Shown here: positions 1 to 6,398 of the stretch, piece after piece
Position numbering within the stretch: position 1 is the first letter of the stretch
Layout: the number at the start of each line of letters is the position of its first letter
Assembly (NCBI GenBank): GCA_009774215.1
Contig: VSNH01000130.1
Coordinates: 1-9,279, forward strand
Reading direction: 5' to 3'
DNA: 9,279 nucleotides
Source: Lachnospiraceae bacterium
GTDB taxonomy: Bacteria > Bacillota > Clostridia > Lachnospirales > Lachnospiraceae
Notes under the pieces: generated by a model
What the model saw: the letters and a program-made list of their open reading frames with translations, nothing else
Database searches by the model: none
Told to the model about the DNA's origin: nothing
Translations under genes and position numbers: made by a program

Positions 1-1
1 G

Positions 2-1261
2 GGCAGTGTGACCAATCAGGAGTTTTTCGGCGGCGATCTGCAGGGCATTATCAATAAGCTGGATTATGTGAAGGATTTGGGCGTGTCCGGGCTGTATCTG
101 ACCCCGGTCAACGAGTCTCCCACTTCGCATAAGTATGATACCACGGATTACACAAAAATCGATCCCCATTTCGGGTCGGAGGAGACCATGAAAACGCTCG
201 TCAGTGAGGCGCATAACAGAGGGATCCGCGTCATGCTGGACGGCGTGTTCAACCATTCCGGTCAGAATTTTGCGCCCTGGCTTGACGTGAAGGAGAAAGG
301 GCCGCAGTCGCAGTATTTCGATTGGTTTATGGTGAATGAGTGGCCGTTTGCAGAGGAGGGAGGTAACGCCTGGGCGAAACGGTATTATACGTTTGCTTTT
401 TTTGACAATATGCCGAAATTAAACACCAACAACCCGGCGGTGCGGGATTATCTGATCGGGGTCTGTGAAAACTGGGTCAGAAACTATGATGTGGACGGCA
501 TCAGGCTGGACGTGGCAAACGAGATTTCCCACACCTTCTGTAAGGAGCTGAGAAGCCGCCTGAAAGCCATCAAGCCGGACATTTATATTCTGGGAGAGAT
601 CTGGCACGACGCGATGCCGTGGCTTCGGGGGGATGAGTTTGACTCGGTTATGAACTATCCTTTAGGGGAGAGCATCAAGGATTTCTGGATTGACAAGAGC
701 CTCACTAACGAGGATTTCGAGTATACGATCAACCGCTGTTACACGCGCTATATGCAGCAGACTAACGATGTACTGTTCAACCTGCTGGATTCCCACGACA
801 CGAAGCGGCTTAGAAGCGACGTTAAGAATCTGGACGAGTACTTCCAGCAGCTCGCGGTGCTCTTTACCATGCCGGGATCGCCCTGCATTTATTACGGCAC
901 GGAGATTGCCATGGAGGGAGGGCACGACCCGGACTGCCGCCGCTGTATGCCGTGGGAGGAGATTGACGGCGGCATCTACAGCGAGCGGATGGACATTATC
1001 AGAAGCCTTCTGCATTTGAGACAGGAAGAGCCGCTTCTTCGGAACCGGGATTTTCATTTCCCGAACAGGATCAATCGTCCCAGAGTGATCGAGTTCAATA
1101 AGATGGGCTGGGTGGACAACTACGTGGAGGTTATCATCAACTGCGAGGAGGAGGACATTGAGATTCCCAGAGAGGGGGAAATTCTTTTTTCCAGACACTA
1201 TATTGACAACACACTGCTGAGGAATGGTATACTGATACGCAGGCAGAGAAGTCAGGCATGA
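2..1261 (+). CDS. GH13 neopullulanase/cyclomaltodextrinase-type alpha-glycosidase, 5'-truncated by the window
   Basis: This is the catalytic barrel and C-terminal part of a family GH13 enzyme hydrolysing alpha-1,4 (and probably some alpha-1,6) bonds in malto-oligosaccharides, cyclodextrins or pullulan. No signal peptide can be judged because the N-terminus is missing; the reading frame is open to the window edge, and the GTG at 8 is an internal codon. Numbering from that codon, conserved region I is DGVFNH (78-83), region V is MPKLN (135-139), the hallmark of the neopullulanase subfamily (GH13_20), and region II is GIRLDVANE. The nucleophile is Asp168 (509-511), the acid/base Glu197 in GEIWHD (596-598), and the transition-state Asp264 in DSHD (797-799). 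A short C-terminal beta domain follows. Full-length relatives are about 580 residues with an N-terminal CBM34, so some 160 residues should lie upstream. All catalytic residues are intact. Exact substrate preference cannot be read from sequence. Confidence 0.93.
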   Translation, partial: GSVTNQEFFGGDLQGIINKLDYVKDLGVSGLYLTPVNESPTSHKYDTTDYTKIDPHFGSEETMKTLVSEAHNRGIRVMLDGVFNHSGQNFAPWLDVKEKGPQSQYFDWFMVNEWPFAEEGGNAWAKRYYTFAFFDNMPKLNTNNPAVRDYLIGVCENWVRNYDVDGIRLDVANEISHTFCKELRSRLKAIKPDIYILGEIWHDAMPWLRGDEFDSVMNYPLGESIKDFWIDKSLTNEDFEYTINRCYTRYMQQTNDVLFNLLDSHDTKRLRSDVKNLDEYFQQLAVLFTMPGSPCIYYGTEIAMEGGHDPDCRRCMPWEEIDGGIYSERMDIIRSLLHLRQEEPLLRNRDFHFPNRINRPRVIEFNKMGWVDNYVEVIINCEEEDIEIPREGEILFSRHYIDNTLLRNGILIRRQRSQA

Positions 1262-1347
1262 CATATGCGTTAGACAGGAAGAACAGGAAACAGAGAAGAG
1301 ATAAAGCCAGATAAGCCGAGATATGGCGAGAAAGATAAGAGGGAGAA

Positions 1348-2409
1348 ATGGCGATGAACCAGTTTAATTTACCGGGTTGTCTGATCATTGAGGAGGGCGC
1401 CTGCGAGCGCTTAAATGAGATTTTGGCGGACTGTATTCCGGGGATCGAAAAAAAGAAAATTGTCATCGCCACGGAGGAATCTTTGATTCCCATTATGAAA
1501 TCTTATCTGGATGAAATGAAGCGCGACCTGCCGGCGAGCGAGCTTTATCTCATTGAGGAGAACAGTTTTTCGGAGGCGATGGAACTGGCAAAACACATCT
1601 GCATGAAGGATGTGGAGGTCATCATCGGCGTGGGCGGCGGCAGGGTACTGGACGTGGCGAAGTACGCGGGATTTGTCGGAAAAATCCCCTATATCTGTGT
1701 TCCCACAACTTTAAGCAACGACAGTCTCTCCTCGCCCGTAGCGGTGCTTGGGACAGAGGGAGACGCGAGAAAGACGTTAAAATGTGCCATTCCGGCGGGC
1801 ATCGTGGTGGATGTGAATGTGGTGATGGGTGCGCCCGTTTCGCATCTGCAGTCCGGAATCGGAGATACCATCAGCAAGTACACGGCGCTCTACGATTGGA
1901 GGCTGGACGCTGCTCACAGGAAGGAGCGGGTGGACGACTTTTCCTATCTGCTGTCCGATATGGCGTTGTCCTCTCTGTGTTACAACGAAGAGAAATCGTT
2001 AAAGAGCAAAGAATTTATTAAAATATTGACGCAGTCGCTGGTGCTAGGCGGCCTGGCTATGGAGATTGCGGGCAATTCCAGACCGTGCAGCGGATCGGAA
2101 CATCTGTTCTGCCATTCTCTGGAAGAAAATCATAAGGAAATACAGATTTCCCATGGTATGGCGGTGGCGCTTGGAAGTCTGGTGAGCTGTCGTCTGCAGG
2201 GGCGGGATGTGGGGACGCTGGAGGCGGTCTTGAAGGCGTACCATATGGACATGGATCCGATGAATTGGGGAATTACGAAGGAAATCTTTACGGACGCGTG
2301 GATGCGGGCTGCAGACACCAGAAAAGACAGGTATACGGTACTCAATGAGGCGGCGCTGTCGGAGGAGTTTTTGGGACGGATTTATGACAAGCTGAGGGCC
2401 GGGAAATAA
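1348..2409 (+). CDS. Glycerol-1-phosphate dehydrogenase-like protein (iron-containing alcohol dehydrogenase superfamily)
   Basis: A 353-residue NAD(P)-dependent dehydrogenase resembling the G1P dehydrogenases (archaeal EgsA, Bacillus AraM), which reduce dihydroxyacetone phosphate to sn-glycerol-1-phosphate in the cytoplasm. The dinucleotide-binding loop is GVGGGRVLDVAK (residues 94-105). PTTLSNDSLSSP (119-130) matches the substrate/cofactor segment. Likely metal ligands are Asp173 in SGIGDTISKYT, His252 in SRPCSGSEHLFCH and His269 in SHGMAVALG; these spacings fit the G1P dehydrogenase pattern better than generic alcohol or glycerol dehydrogenases. Length is normal for the family. The start is ambiguous: ATG 1348 lies only 2 nt after the GGGAG at 1341-1345, while ATG 1354 (residue 3) has 8 nt and is the better-spaced start. 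The 86-nt gap after the amylase is purine-rich with no clear terminator, so co-transcription is possible. Function as G1P dehydrogenase rather than another polyol dehydrogenase is an inference. Confidence 0.85.
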   Translation: MAMNQFNLPGCLIIEEGACERLNEILADCIPGIEKKKIVIATEESLIPIMKSYLDEMKRDLPASELYLIEENSFSEAMELAKHICMKDVEVIIGVGGGRVLDVAKYAGFVGKIPYICVPTTLSNDSLSSPVAVLGTEGDARKTLKCAIPAGIVVDVNVVMGAPVSHLQSGIGDTISKYTALYDWRLDAAHRKERVDDFSYLLSDMALSSLCYNEEKSLKSKEFIKILTQSLVLGGLAMEIAGNSRPCSGSEHLFCHSLEENHKEIQISHGMAVALGSLVSCRLQGRDVGTLEAVLKAYHMDMDPMNWGITKEIFTDAWMRAADTRKDRYTVLNEAALSEEFLGRIYDKLRAGK

Positions 2410-2416
2410 AAACCTC

Positions 2417-2445
2417 TGTACAAATTCTTCAAAATGGCATAAAAT
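2417..2445 (+). promoter_or_regulatory. Candidate sigma-A promoter for the HPr-like gene
   Basis: TGTACA (2417-2422) and TAAAAT (2440-2445) are separated by 17 nt, giving four of six and five of six matches to the -35 and -10 consensus. It begins 7 nt after the upstream stop codon and would start a leader of roughly 90 nt. Seen by eye only. Confidence 0.45.
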
Positions 2446-2464
2446 CTATTAAGAAGGGGAGTGG

Positions 2465-2520
2465 CTGCCTGCCAAAGCGGGCGGACGTGAATTCATGCCG
2501 GCAGACTTTTAATCAGGCAG
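2465..2520 (+). promoter_or_regulatory. Structured leader of the HPr-like gene with alternative pairings
   Basis: The segment 2465-2472 (CTGCCTGC) can pair with 2477-2484 (GCGGGCGG) across a CAAA loop, eight pairs including two G-U. The same 5' arm (CTGCCT, 2465-2470) is also perfectly complementary to AGGCAG at 2515-2520, and TGCCGGCA (2496-2503) is self-complementary and is followed by ACTTTT. The pairings are mutually exclusive, as in an attenuator, but no known riboswitch class is recognised. Confidence 0.35.
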
Positions 2521-2544
2521 TCATACGGAAGAGGAGGTGTGAAT

Positions 2545-2781
2545 ATGAAGACGTACATGCTGGATTTAAACTCCATCGACAGAGTGAAGGGATTTGTGAG
2601 CGCGATTGAGAAATTCGACGGTTACTTTGACATAGCCACCGGTAGATACGTGGTTGATGCGAAGTCGATCATGGGCATTTTTTCCATGGATCTGTCCAGA
2701 AAGATAGAGTTTCGGATTCTGGAGACAGACGCGCAGATCTCCGAGGTGGAAGCGGCGATCGCACCCTATCTGGCCTCATAA
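2545..2781 (+). CDS. HPr-fold protein lacking the phospho-accepting histidine
   Basis: A 78-residue cytoplasmic protein of HPr size. Residues 36-48 (VVDAKSIMGIFSM) match the regulatory Ser46 segment of HPr (KSIMG), with Ser41 as the equivalent of Ser46, and the remainder has the expected HPr length. The catalytic GLHARPA/GIHARPA motif is absent: the equivalent stretch is LNSIDRVKG (8-16), with no histidine anywhere in the protein. It therefore should not carry phosphate from enzyme I to PTS permeases. It might be a regulatory HPr paralogue resembling Crh in principle, or something unrelated to the PTS. The start is ATG 2545, seven nt after AGGAGG (2532-2537); the in-frame GTG at 2539 sits immediately after the Shine-Dalgarno and is unlikely. 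It appears monocistronic: own candidate promoter, and a terminator-like hairpin 38 nt after the stop. Fold assignment is fairly secure, function unknown. Confidence 0.85.
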   Translation: MKTYMLDLNSIDRVKGFVSAIEKFDGYFDIATGRYVVDAKSIMGIFSMDLSRKIEFRILETDAQISEVEAAIAPYLAS

Positions 2782-2819
2782 GGAAATGGCAATAGTGTAA
2801 ACTGTTGCGGAACATGAAA

Positions 2820-2859
2820 CGGCTGCCGATGTGTGACACATTGGCAGCCGTCGCCTTTT
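2820..2859 (+). terminator. Probable terminator of the HPr-like gene
   Basis: CGGCTGCCGATGTG (2820-2833) and CACATTGGCAGCCG (2837-2850) form a 14-pair stem with one G-T wobble and a TGA loop. TCGCCTTTT follows, so the T tract is short and offset, making this an imperfect intrinsic terminator. Its position just downstream of the HPr-like stop supports the role. Confidence 0.55.
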
Positions 2860-2963
2860 ATGCGCACGCCCGCACAGGGAATATTGTTGCTGACGCAACG
2901 TGCGGGCGGCGCGGCGAGTAGGGGAAGAAGAATCTTCCCTACTCGATTGCGCAGGCTCGCATA
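2859..2963. repeat. Dense inverted-repeat segment before the suf operon
   Basis: Two strong stems lie back to back. GCGC-(A)-CGCCCGCAC (2862-2875) pairs with GTGCGGGCG-GCGC (2900-2912), 13 pairs with one bulged A, and its loop contains a nested GTTGC-TGAC-GCAAC hairpin (2886-2899). Immediately after it, CGAGTAGGG-(G)-AAGA (2915-2928) pairs with TCTTCCCTACTCG (2933-2945), 13 pairs with one bulged G and an AGAA loop. The outer ends carry TATGCG (2859-2864) and CGCATA (2958-2963), which are inverted copies. No convincing gene is present in 2782-3103. It could be a repetitive intergenic element, or RNA structure in read-through transcripts. Confidence 0.6.
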
Positions 2964-3011
2964 TGGAGGTTTGCTGTTTCACGGTATGCAGAGGAAATCA
3001 GATTGTCCGGT

Positions 3012-3040
3012 TTGCCTTTTGGCTATACTTATGTTAAGAT
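3012..3040 (+). promoter_or_regulatory. Candidate extended -10 promoter of the sufC operon
   Basis: TTGCCT (3012-3017), a 17-nt spacer and TAAGAT (3035-3040) give four of six matches in each box, and a TG dinucleotide one base before the -10 (3032-3033) makes an extended -10. The transcript would begin near 3047, leaving a leader of about 57 nt that contains the 12-nt palindrome CCGCATATGCGG (3074-3085) just before the sufC ribosome binding site. Confidence 0.5.
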
Positions 3041-3103
3041 ATTCTATTAAGGAACTTCCGGAAAGGGGGTTCGCCGCATATGCGGTAATTTTGGAGGTTT
3101 AAG

Positions 3104-3826
3104 ATGCTGGAGCTTAAAAATGTATCTTTTCAGGCCGAGGACGGCGGAAAAGAGATCGAAATACTGAGGAACATCAACCTGAAGCTGGAGAATCGCTTCG
3201 TGGCAGTCACGGGGCCGAACGGCAGCGGGAAATCCACGCTGGCAAAGATTGTGGCGGGTATCCTTACGCCCACGGAGGGACAAATTTTCCTGGACGGCGT
3301 CGATATCACGGATAAATCCATCACGGAGCGGGCGCAGATGGGGATCGGCTTTGCCTTTCAGCAGCCCGTCCGCTTTAAGGGACTTACGGTGAAGGATATG
3401 CTATCCATTGCGGCGGGCAGGGAGACGGCGGTGGCGGAGGTCTGCTCTATGTTGTCCGAGGTGGGACTCTGCGCCAGAGATTATGTAAACCGAGAGATCA
3501 ATGCCAGCCTCTCGGGCGGGGAATTGAAGCGCATTGAGATTGCGATGATTATGGCGAGAAAGACGAAGGTTTCCATCTTTGATGAGCCGGAGGCGGGTAT
3601 CGACCTGTGGAGCTTTCAGAATCTGATCCGGGTTTTCGAGAAGATGCATGAGGAGATTCAGGGGACGATCCTGATTATCTCGCATCAGGAGAGGATTCTG
3701 AACATCGCGGATCAGATCGTGCTATTGTCGGATGGCAGGATTGAGAAGGTGGGGAACAGGGAAGAAGTCATGCCTGATCTTCTGGGAGCCGGGCAGCCCT
3801 GCAAAACATTAACAGACAAATTATGA
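3104..3826 (+). CDS. sufC: SufC-type Fe-S assembly ATPase (SmsC-like)
   Basis: A 240-residue ABC ATPase without membrane segments, of SufC type: it powers Fe-S cluster assembly on a SufB/SufD-family scaffold in the cytoplasm rather than transport. Walker A is GPNGSGKST (37-45), the Q-loop glutamine is in FAFQQP (85-88), the signature is LSGGE (136-140), Walker B is SIFDEPEAGID (157-167) with Glu161 as the likely catalytic base, and the switch histidine is His194 in ISHQ. FDEPEAGID together with the following scaffold gene points to SufC rather than a transporter subunit. The ATG is 6 nt after GGAGG (3093-3097). It is the first gene of an operon with the scaffold gene (19-nt gap) and cls. No SufB, SufS or SufU gene is adjacent, and no Rrf2/IscR-type regulator precedes it. 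Confidence 0.9.
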   Translation: MLELKNVSFQAEDGGKEIEILRNINLKLENRFVAVTGPNGSGKSTLAKIVAGILTPTEGQIFLDGVDITDKSITERAQMGIGFAFQQPVRFKGLTVKDMLSIAAGRETAVAEVCSMLSEVGLCARDYVNREINASLSGGELKRIEIAMIMARKTKVSIFDEPEAGIDLWSFQNLIRVFEKMHEEIQGTILIISHQERILNIADQIVLLSDGRIEKVGNREEVMPDLLGAGQPCKTLTDKL

Positions 3827-3845
3827 ATTAAGAAACGGAGAAATC

Positions 3846-4763
3846 ATGGACGCAATACAACAGGAGTTACTTGAGCAGGTGGCGGGTCTGCATGAAGTGC
3901 CGGAGGGCGCGTACAATATTCGTGCCAATGGTGAGATGGCGGGGAGAAATACCACCGCCAACATAGATATCATAACGAAGGAGGACTGCCCGGGCATTGA
4001 TATCCGCATTAAGCCGGGCACAAGGTCGGAGAGCGTACACATTCCGGTGGTATTAAGTCAGAGCGGCTTGCAGGAAAGCGTATATAACGACTTTTTTGTG
4101 GGGGAGGACTGTGACATTACGATCATAGCGGGCTGCGGCATTCACAACGGCGGTTCGGCGGCGTCGGCGCATTCCGGTATCCACAGGTTTTTTGTAGAGA
4201 AAAACGCGAAGGTCAGATATGTGGAAAAGCATTACGGATCGGGGGACGGCAGCGGGGAGCGGATTATGAACCCGACCACCGAGATCCATCTGGCAGAGGG
4301 CGCGTCTCTGGAGATGGAGACGGTGCAGATCAAGGGCATTGACTCTACAGCGCGCACCACGACTGCCGATGTGGCTGAGGGCGCGAGTCTGGTAATCAGA
4401 GAAAAGATTATGACGCACGGGAAACAGTACGCCGAGACGGATTTTACTGTGCACATGGACGGGAAGGATTCCAGCGTAAACTTGATTTCCCGGTCGGTGG
4501 CGAAGGAACGGTCCAGACAGATTTTCCGCAGTCGGATTGTGGGCAATGCGAGCTGCCACGGGCACAGTGAATGTGACGCTATCATAATGGATGAAGCCAG
4601 TGTCAGCGCGATTCCGGAGCTGACGGCAAACCACATTGACGCGAATCTGATCCATGAGGCGGCGATCGGCAAGATCGCGGGAGAACAGTTAATTAAACTT
4701 ATGACGCTCGGACTCACGGAGAAAGAGGCGGAAGAACAGATCGTGAAGGGATTTTTGAAATGA
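3846..4763 (+). CDS. SufB/SufD-family Fe-S cluster scaffold, single short form (SmsB-like)
   Basis: A 305-residue SufB/SufD-family protein, the partner of the SufC ATPase encoded just upstream. The family's C-terminal signature is clear: AIPELTANHIDANLIHEAAI (255-274) followed by GKIAGEQLIKLMTLGLTEKEAEEQI, the helical region that contacts SufC. The middle consists of repeated short beta strands typical of the SufB/D beta-helix, including GCGIHNGGSAASAHSGIHRF (96-115). Canonical SufB (about 470 residues) and SufD (about 420) are much longer; this protein lacks their N-terminal extension, and only one paralogue is present. Cysteines at 48, 89, 97, 237 and 243 are candidates for cluster or sulfur handling, but which are used cannot be told from sequence. 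GGAG (3837-3840) lies 5 nt before the ATG. Its stop overlaps the start of cls. A SufB/D homodimer with two SufC subunits is inferred from the SMS systems. Confidence 0.88.
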   Translation: MDAIQQELLEQVAGLHEVPEGAYNIRANGEMAGRNTTANIDIITKEDCPGIDIRIKPGTRSESVHIPVVLSQSGLQESVYNDFFVGEDCDITIIAGCGIHNGGSAASAHSGIHRFFVEKNAKVRYVEKHYGSGDGSGERIMNPTTEIHLAEGASLEMETVQIKGIDSTARTTTADVAEGASLVIREKIMTHGKQYAETDFTVHMDGKDSSVNLISRSVAKERSRQIFRSRIVGNASCHGHSECDAIIMDEASVSAIPELTANHIDANLIHEAAIGKIAGEQLIKLMTLGLTEKEAEEQIVKGFLK

Positions 4764-6292
4764 GGAAGTTTTTACAGTACGCGTTAAACCGGGTGGTGAT
4801 TACGGCGCTTCTGGTGCTTTTGCAGATTGCCTTTTTCCTGATTGTGCTTTGGCAATGGGGGGATTATTATGTCTGGTTCTCTTTGGTGCTGCGCTTTATC
4901 ACTTTCTGGGCCGTGATTTATATTATATGGAAACCGAACAATCCCGCCGTAAAGCTGGCGTGGGTGGTGCCGATACTGACGTTTCCGCTTTTCGGCGGTG
5001 TGCTTTATCTGTGCTACGGTCATGTGATCGTGCCCAAAAAGCTGCGGGACAGCATGGAACGGACGGACAAGCTGGTAAGGAAAAGTCTGGTGCAGGATAA
5101 AAAGACGATGAAAGACCTGAAAAGGGAAGACCGGACGGAAGCGAATCTGAGCAGTTATATTTATTCCTATGCGGCTACGCCCGTGTGGGATCAGACTGCT
5201 ACGGAATTTTTTGCGGACGGGCGTCCGTGGTGGGAGAACCTGCTTGACGATCTGGAAAAGGCCAAGCATTTTATCTTTCTGGAATTTTTTATCATCAAAG
5301 AGGGAAAGATGTGGGATGCCATTCTGAATATTCTGGAACGCAAGGCAAAGGAGGGCGTGGAGGTCCGGCTGATGTATGACGATATCGGCTGCGCGTTTCT
5401 TCTGCCGAAATACTATGACAGGGTCATTGAGAAAAAGGGAATCAAGTGCGTGGCTTTCAACAGGCTGGTGCCTTTTATATCGCTTGTGCTGAATAACAGG
5501 GATCACAGAAAGATCGTGGTGGTTGACGGCAAGGTGGCGTATACGGGTGGAATTAACCTGTCGGACGAGTATATCAACTATGAACATCCTTACGGGGATC
5601 ACTGGAAGGACACGGGAATCCGCATTGAGGGAAAGGCTGTCTGGAACTTTACGGTCATGTTTTTACAGATGTGGAATATGTCCCGCTATACGGAGGAAGA
5701 CTACAGCAGGTACTATTATCCCTTTGAGAAGGTGCCGGGGGCGGAAGGATTTGTACAGCCGTACATGGATACGCCTTTTGACGACGAGACGCTGGGGGAG
5801 AATGTGTATCTGAACATGATCGGCGCCGCCAAGCGCTATGTCTGGATCTATACGCCCTATCTTGTTACGGACAATGAAATGATTACCGCCCTCAAGCTGG
5901 CGGCGAAGCGGGGGGTGGATGTGCGGATTGTGACGCCCGGCGTGCCGGATAAGAAGTTCGTATACTGGCTGACCCAATCCAACTACCAGAATTTGATCGG
6001 GGCCGGTGTCAGGATATTTCAATATGCCCCGGGCTTTATTCATGCGAAATGCGTGCTTGTGGATGACGAGGCGGCTACGGTTGGCACAATCAATTTTGAT
6101 TATCGGAGTTTTTATCATCACTTTGAATGCGGCGTGTACCTTTACCGGGCGCAGGCTGTGGAGGAGTTGAAAAAGGATATGGAAAAGACCTTCAGGATCT
6201 GCGAGGAAATTACGTTGTCATGGTGCCGGGATAAGTTTGTGAAGACCAATGTGATCGGTCCGCTGTTAAAATTATTGTCACCGTTGATGTGA
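4760..6292 (+). CDS. cls: Cardiolipin synthase (phospholipase D superfamily)
   Basis: A 510-residue membrane-bound enzyme condensing two phosphatidylglycerol molecules to cardiolipin and glycerol. Two to three hydrophobic segments lie at the N-terminus (roughly residues 13-31, 36-57 and 67-86), as in bacterial ClsA-type enzymes. There are two HKD motifs: HRKIVVVDGKVAYTGG, with His249, Lys251 and Asp256, and HAKCVLVDDEAATVGT, with His428, Lys430 and Asp435, each followed by the expected GGINLSDEY or TINFDYRSF. Length is normal for the family and both active sites are intact. The ATG is embedded in the upstream gene's stop (ATGA, 4760-4763) with GTGAAGGG (4743-4750) as a weak Shine-Dalgarno, so translation is probably coupled to the Fe-S scaffold gene. 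The enzyme has no known need for an Fe-S cluster, so the link may be only transcriptional. Confidence 0.94.
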   Translation: MRKFLQYALNRVVITALLVLLQIAFFLIVLWQWGDYYVWFSLVLRFITFWAVIYIIWKPNNPAVKLAWVVPILTFPLFGGVLYLCYGHVIVPKKLRDSMERTDKLVRKSLVQDKKTMKDLKREDRTEANLSSYIYSYAATPVWDQTATEFFADGRPWWENLLDDLEKAKHFIFLEFFIIKEGKMWDAILNILERKAKEGVEVRLMYDDIGCAFLLPKYYDRVIEKKGIKCVAFNRLVPFISLVLNNRDHRKIVVVDGKVAYTGGINLSDEYINYEHPYGDHWKDTGIRIEGKAVWNFTVMFLQMWNMSRYTEEDYSRYYYPFEKVPGAEGFVQPYMDTPFDDETLGENVYLNMIGAAKRYVWIYTPYLVTDNEMITALKLAAKRGVDVRIVTPGVPDKKFVYWLTQSNYQNLIGAGVRIFQYAPGFIHAKCVLVDDEAATVGTINFDYRSFYHHFECGVYLYRAQAVEELKKDMEKTFRICEEITLSWCRDKFVKTNVIGPLLKLLSPLM

Positions 6293-6342
6293 AAAGATTG
6301 AAAATAGTATTTTTAGTCGCGAGAATTGTGTCTGCGCGCTGC

Positions 6343-6371
6343 TTGACACAAACTTGTTAGGCGCAAAAAAT
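6343..6371 (+). promoter_or_regulatory. Possible promoter of plsC
   Basis: A perfect TTGACA (6343-6348) is followed 17 nt later by AAAAAT (6366-6371), four of six matches to the -10. A small GCGCA-A5-TGCGC hairpin (6361-6375) overlaps the -10. No clear terminator separates cls from plsC, so read-through from the upstream operon is also possible. Confidence 0.4.
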
Positions 6372-6398
6372 GCGCGAAAAGAAGATGGAGAGGGGTTT

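Noticed and set aside
662..1264. 200-codon open frame on the minus strand
   Set aside because: Antisense shadow of the GH13 gene, which has all catalytic residues in the plus frame.
2963..3037. 24-codon frame starting at ATG 2963
   Set aside because: There is no ribosome binding site upstream of it, and it ends inside the candidate sufC promoter. It is consistent with chance.
4053..4717. Two overlapping open frames (200 and 161 codons) on the minus strand
   Set aside because: They are antisense to the SufB/D-family gene, which carries the family signature. Neither has a ribosome binding site or recognisable motif.
4784..5602. 272-codon open frame on the minus strand
   Set aside because: It lies entirely within cls, whose HKD motifs and membrane segments are unmistakable. 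The translated product is His/Arg-rich with no recognisable domain.
6354..6398. TTG 6354 as an alternative plsC start
   Set aside because: It has no Shine-Dalgarno and overlaps the candidate promoter; ATG 6399 has GGAG at 8 nt and begins where the family homology begins.
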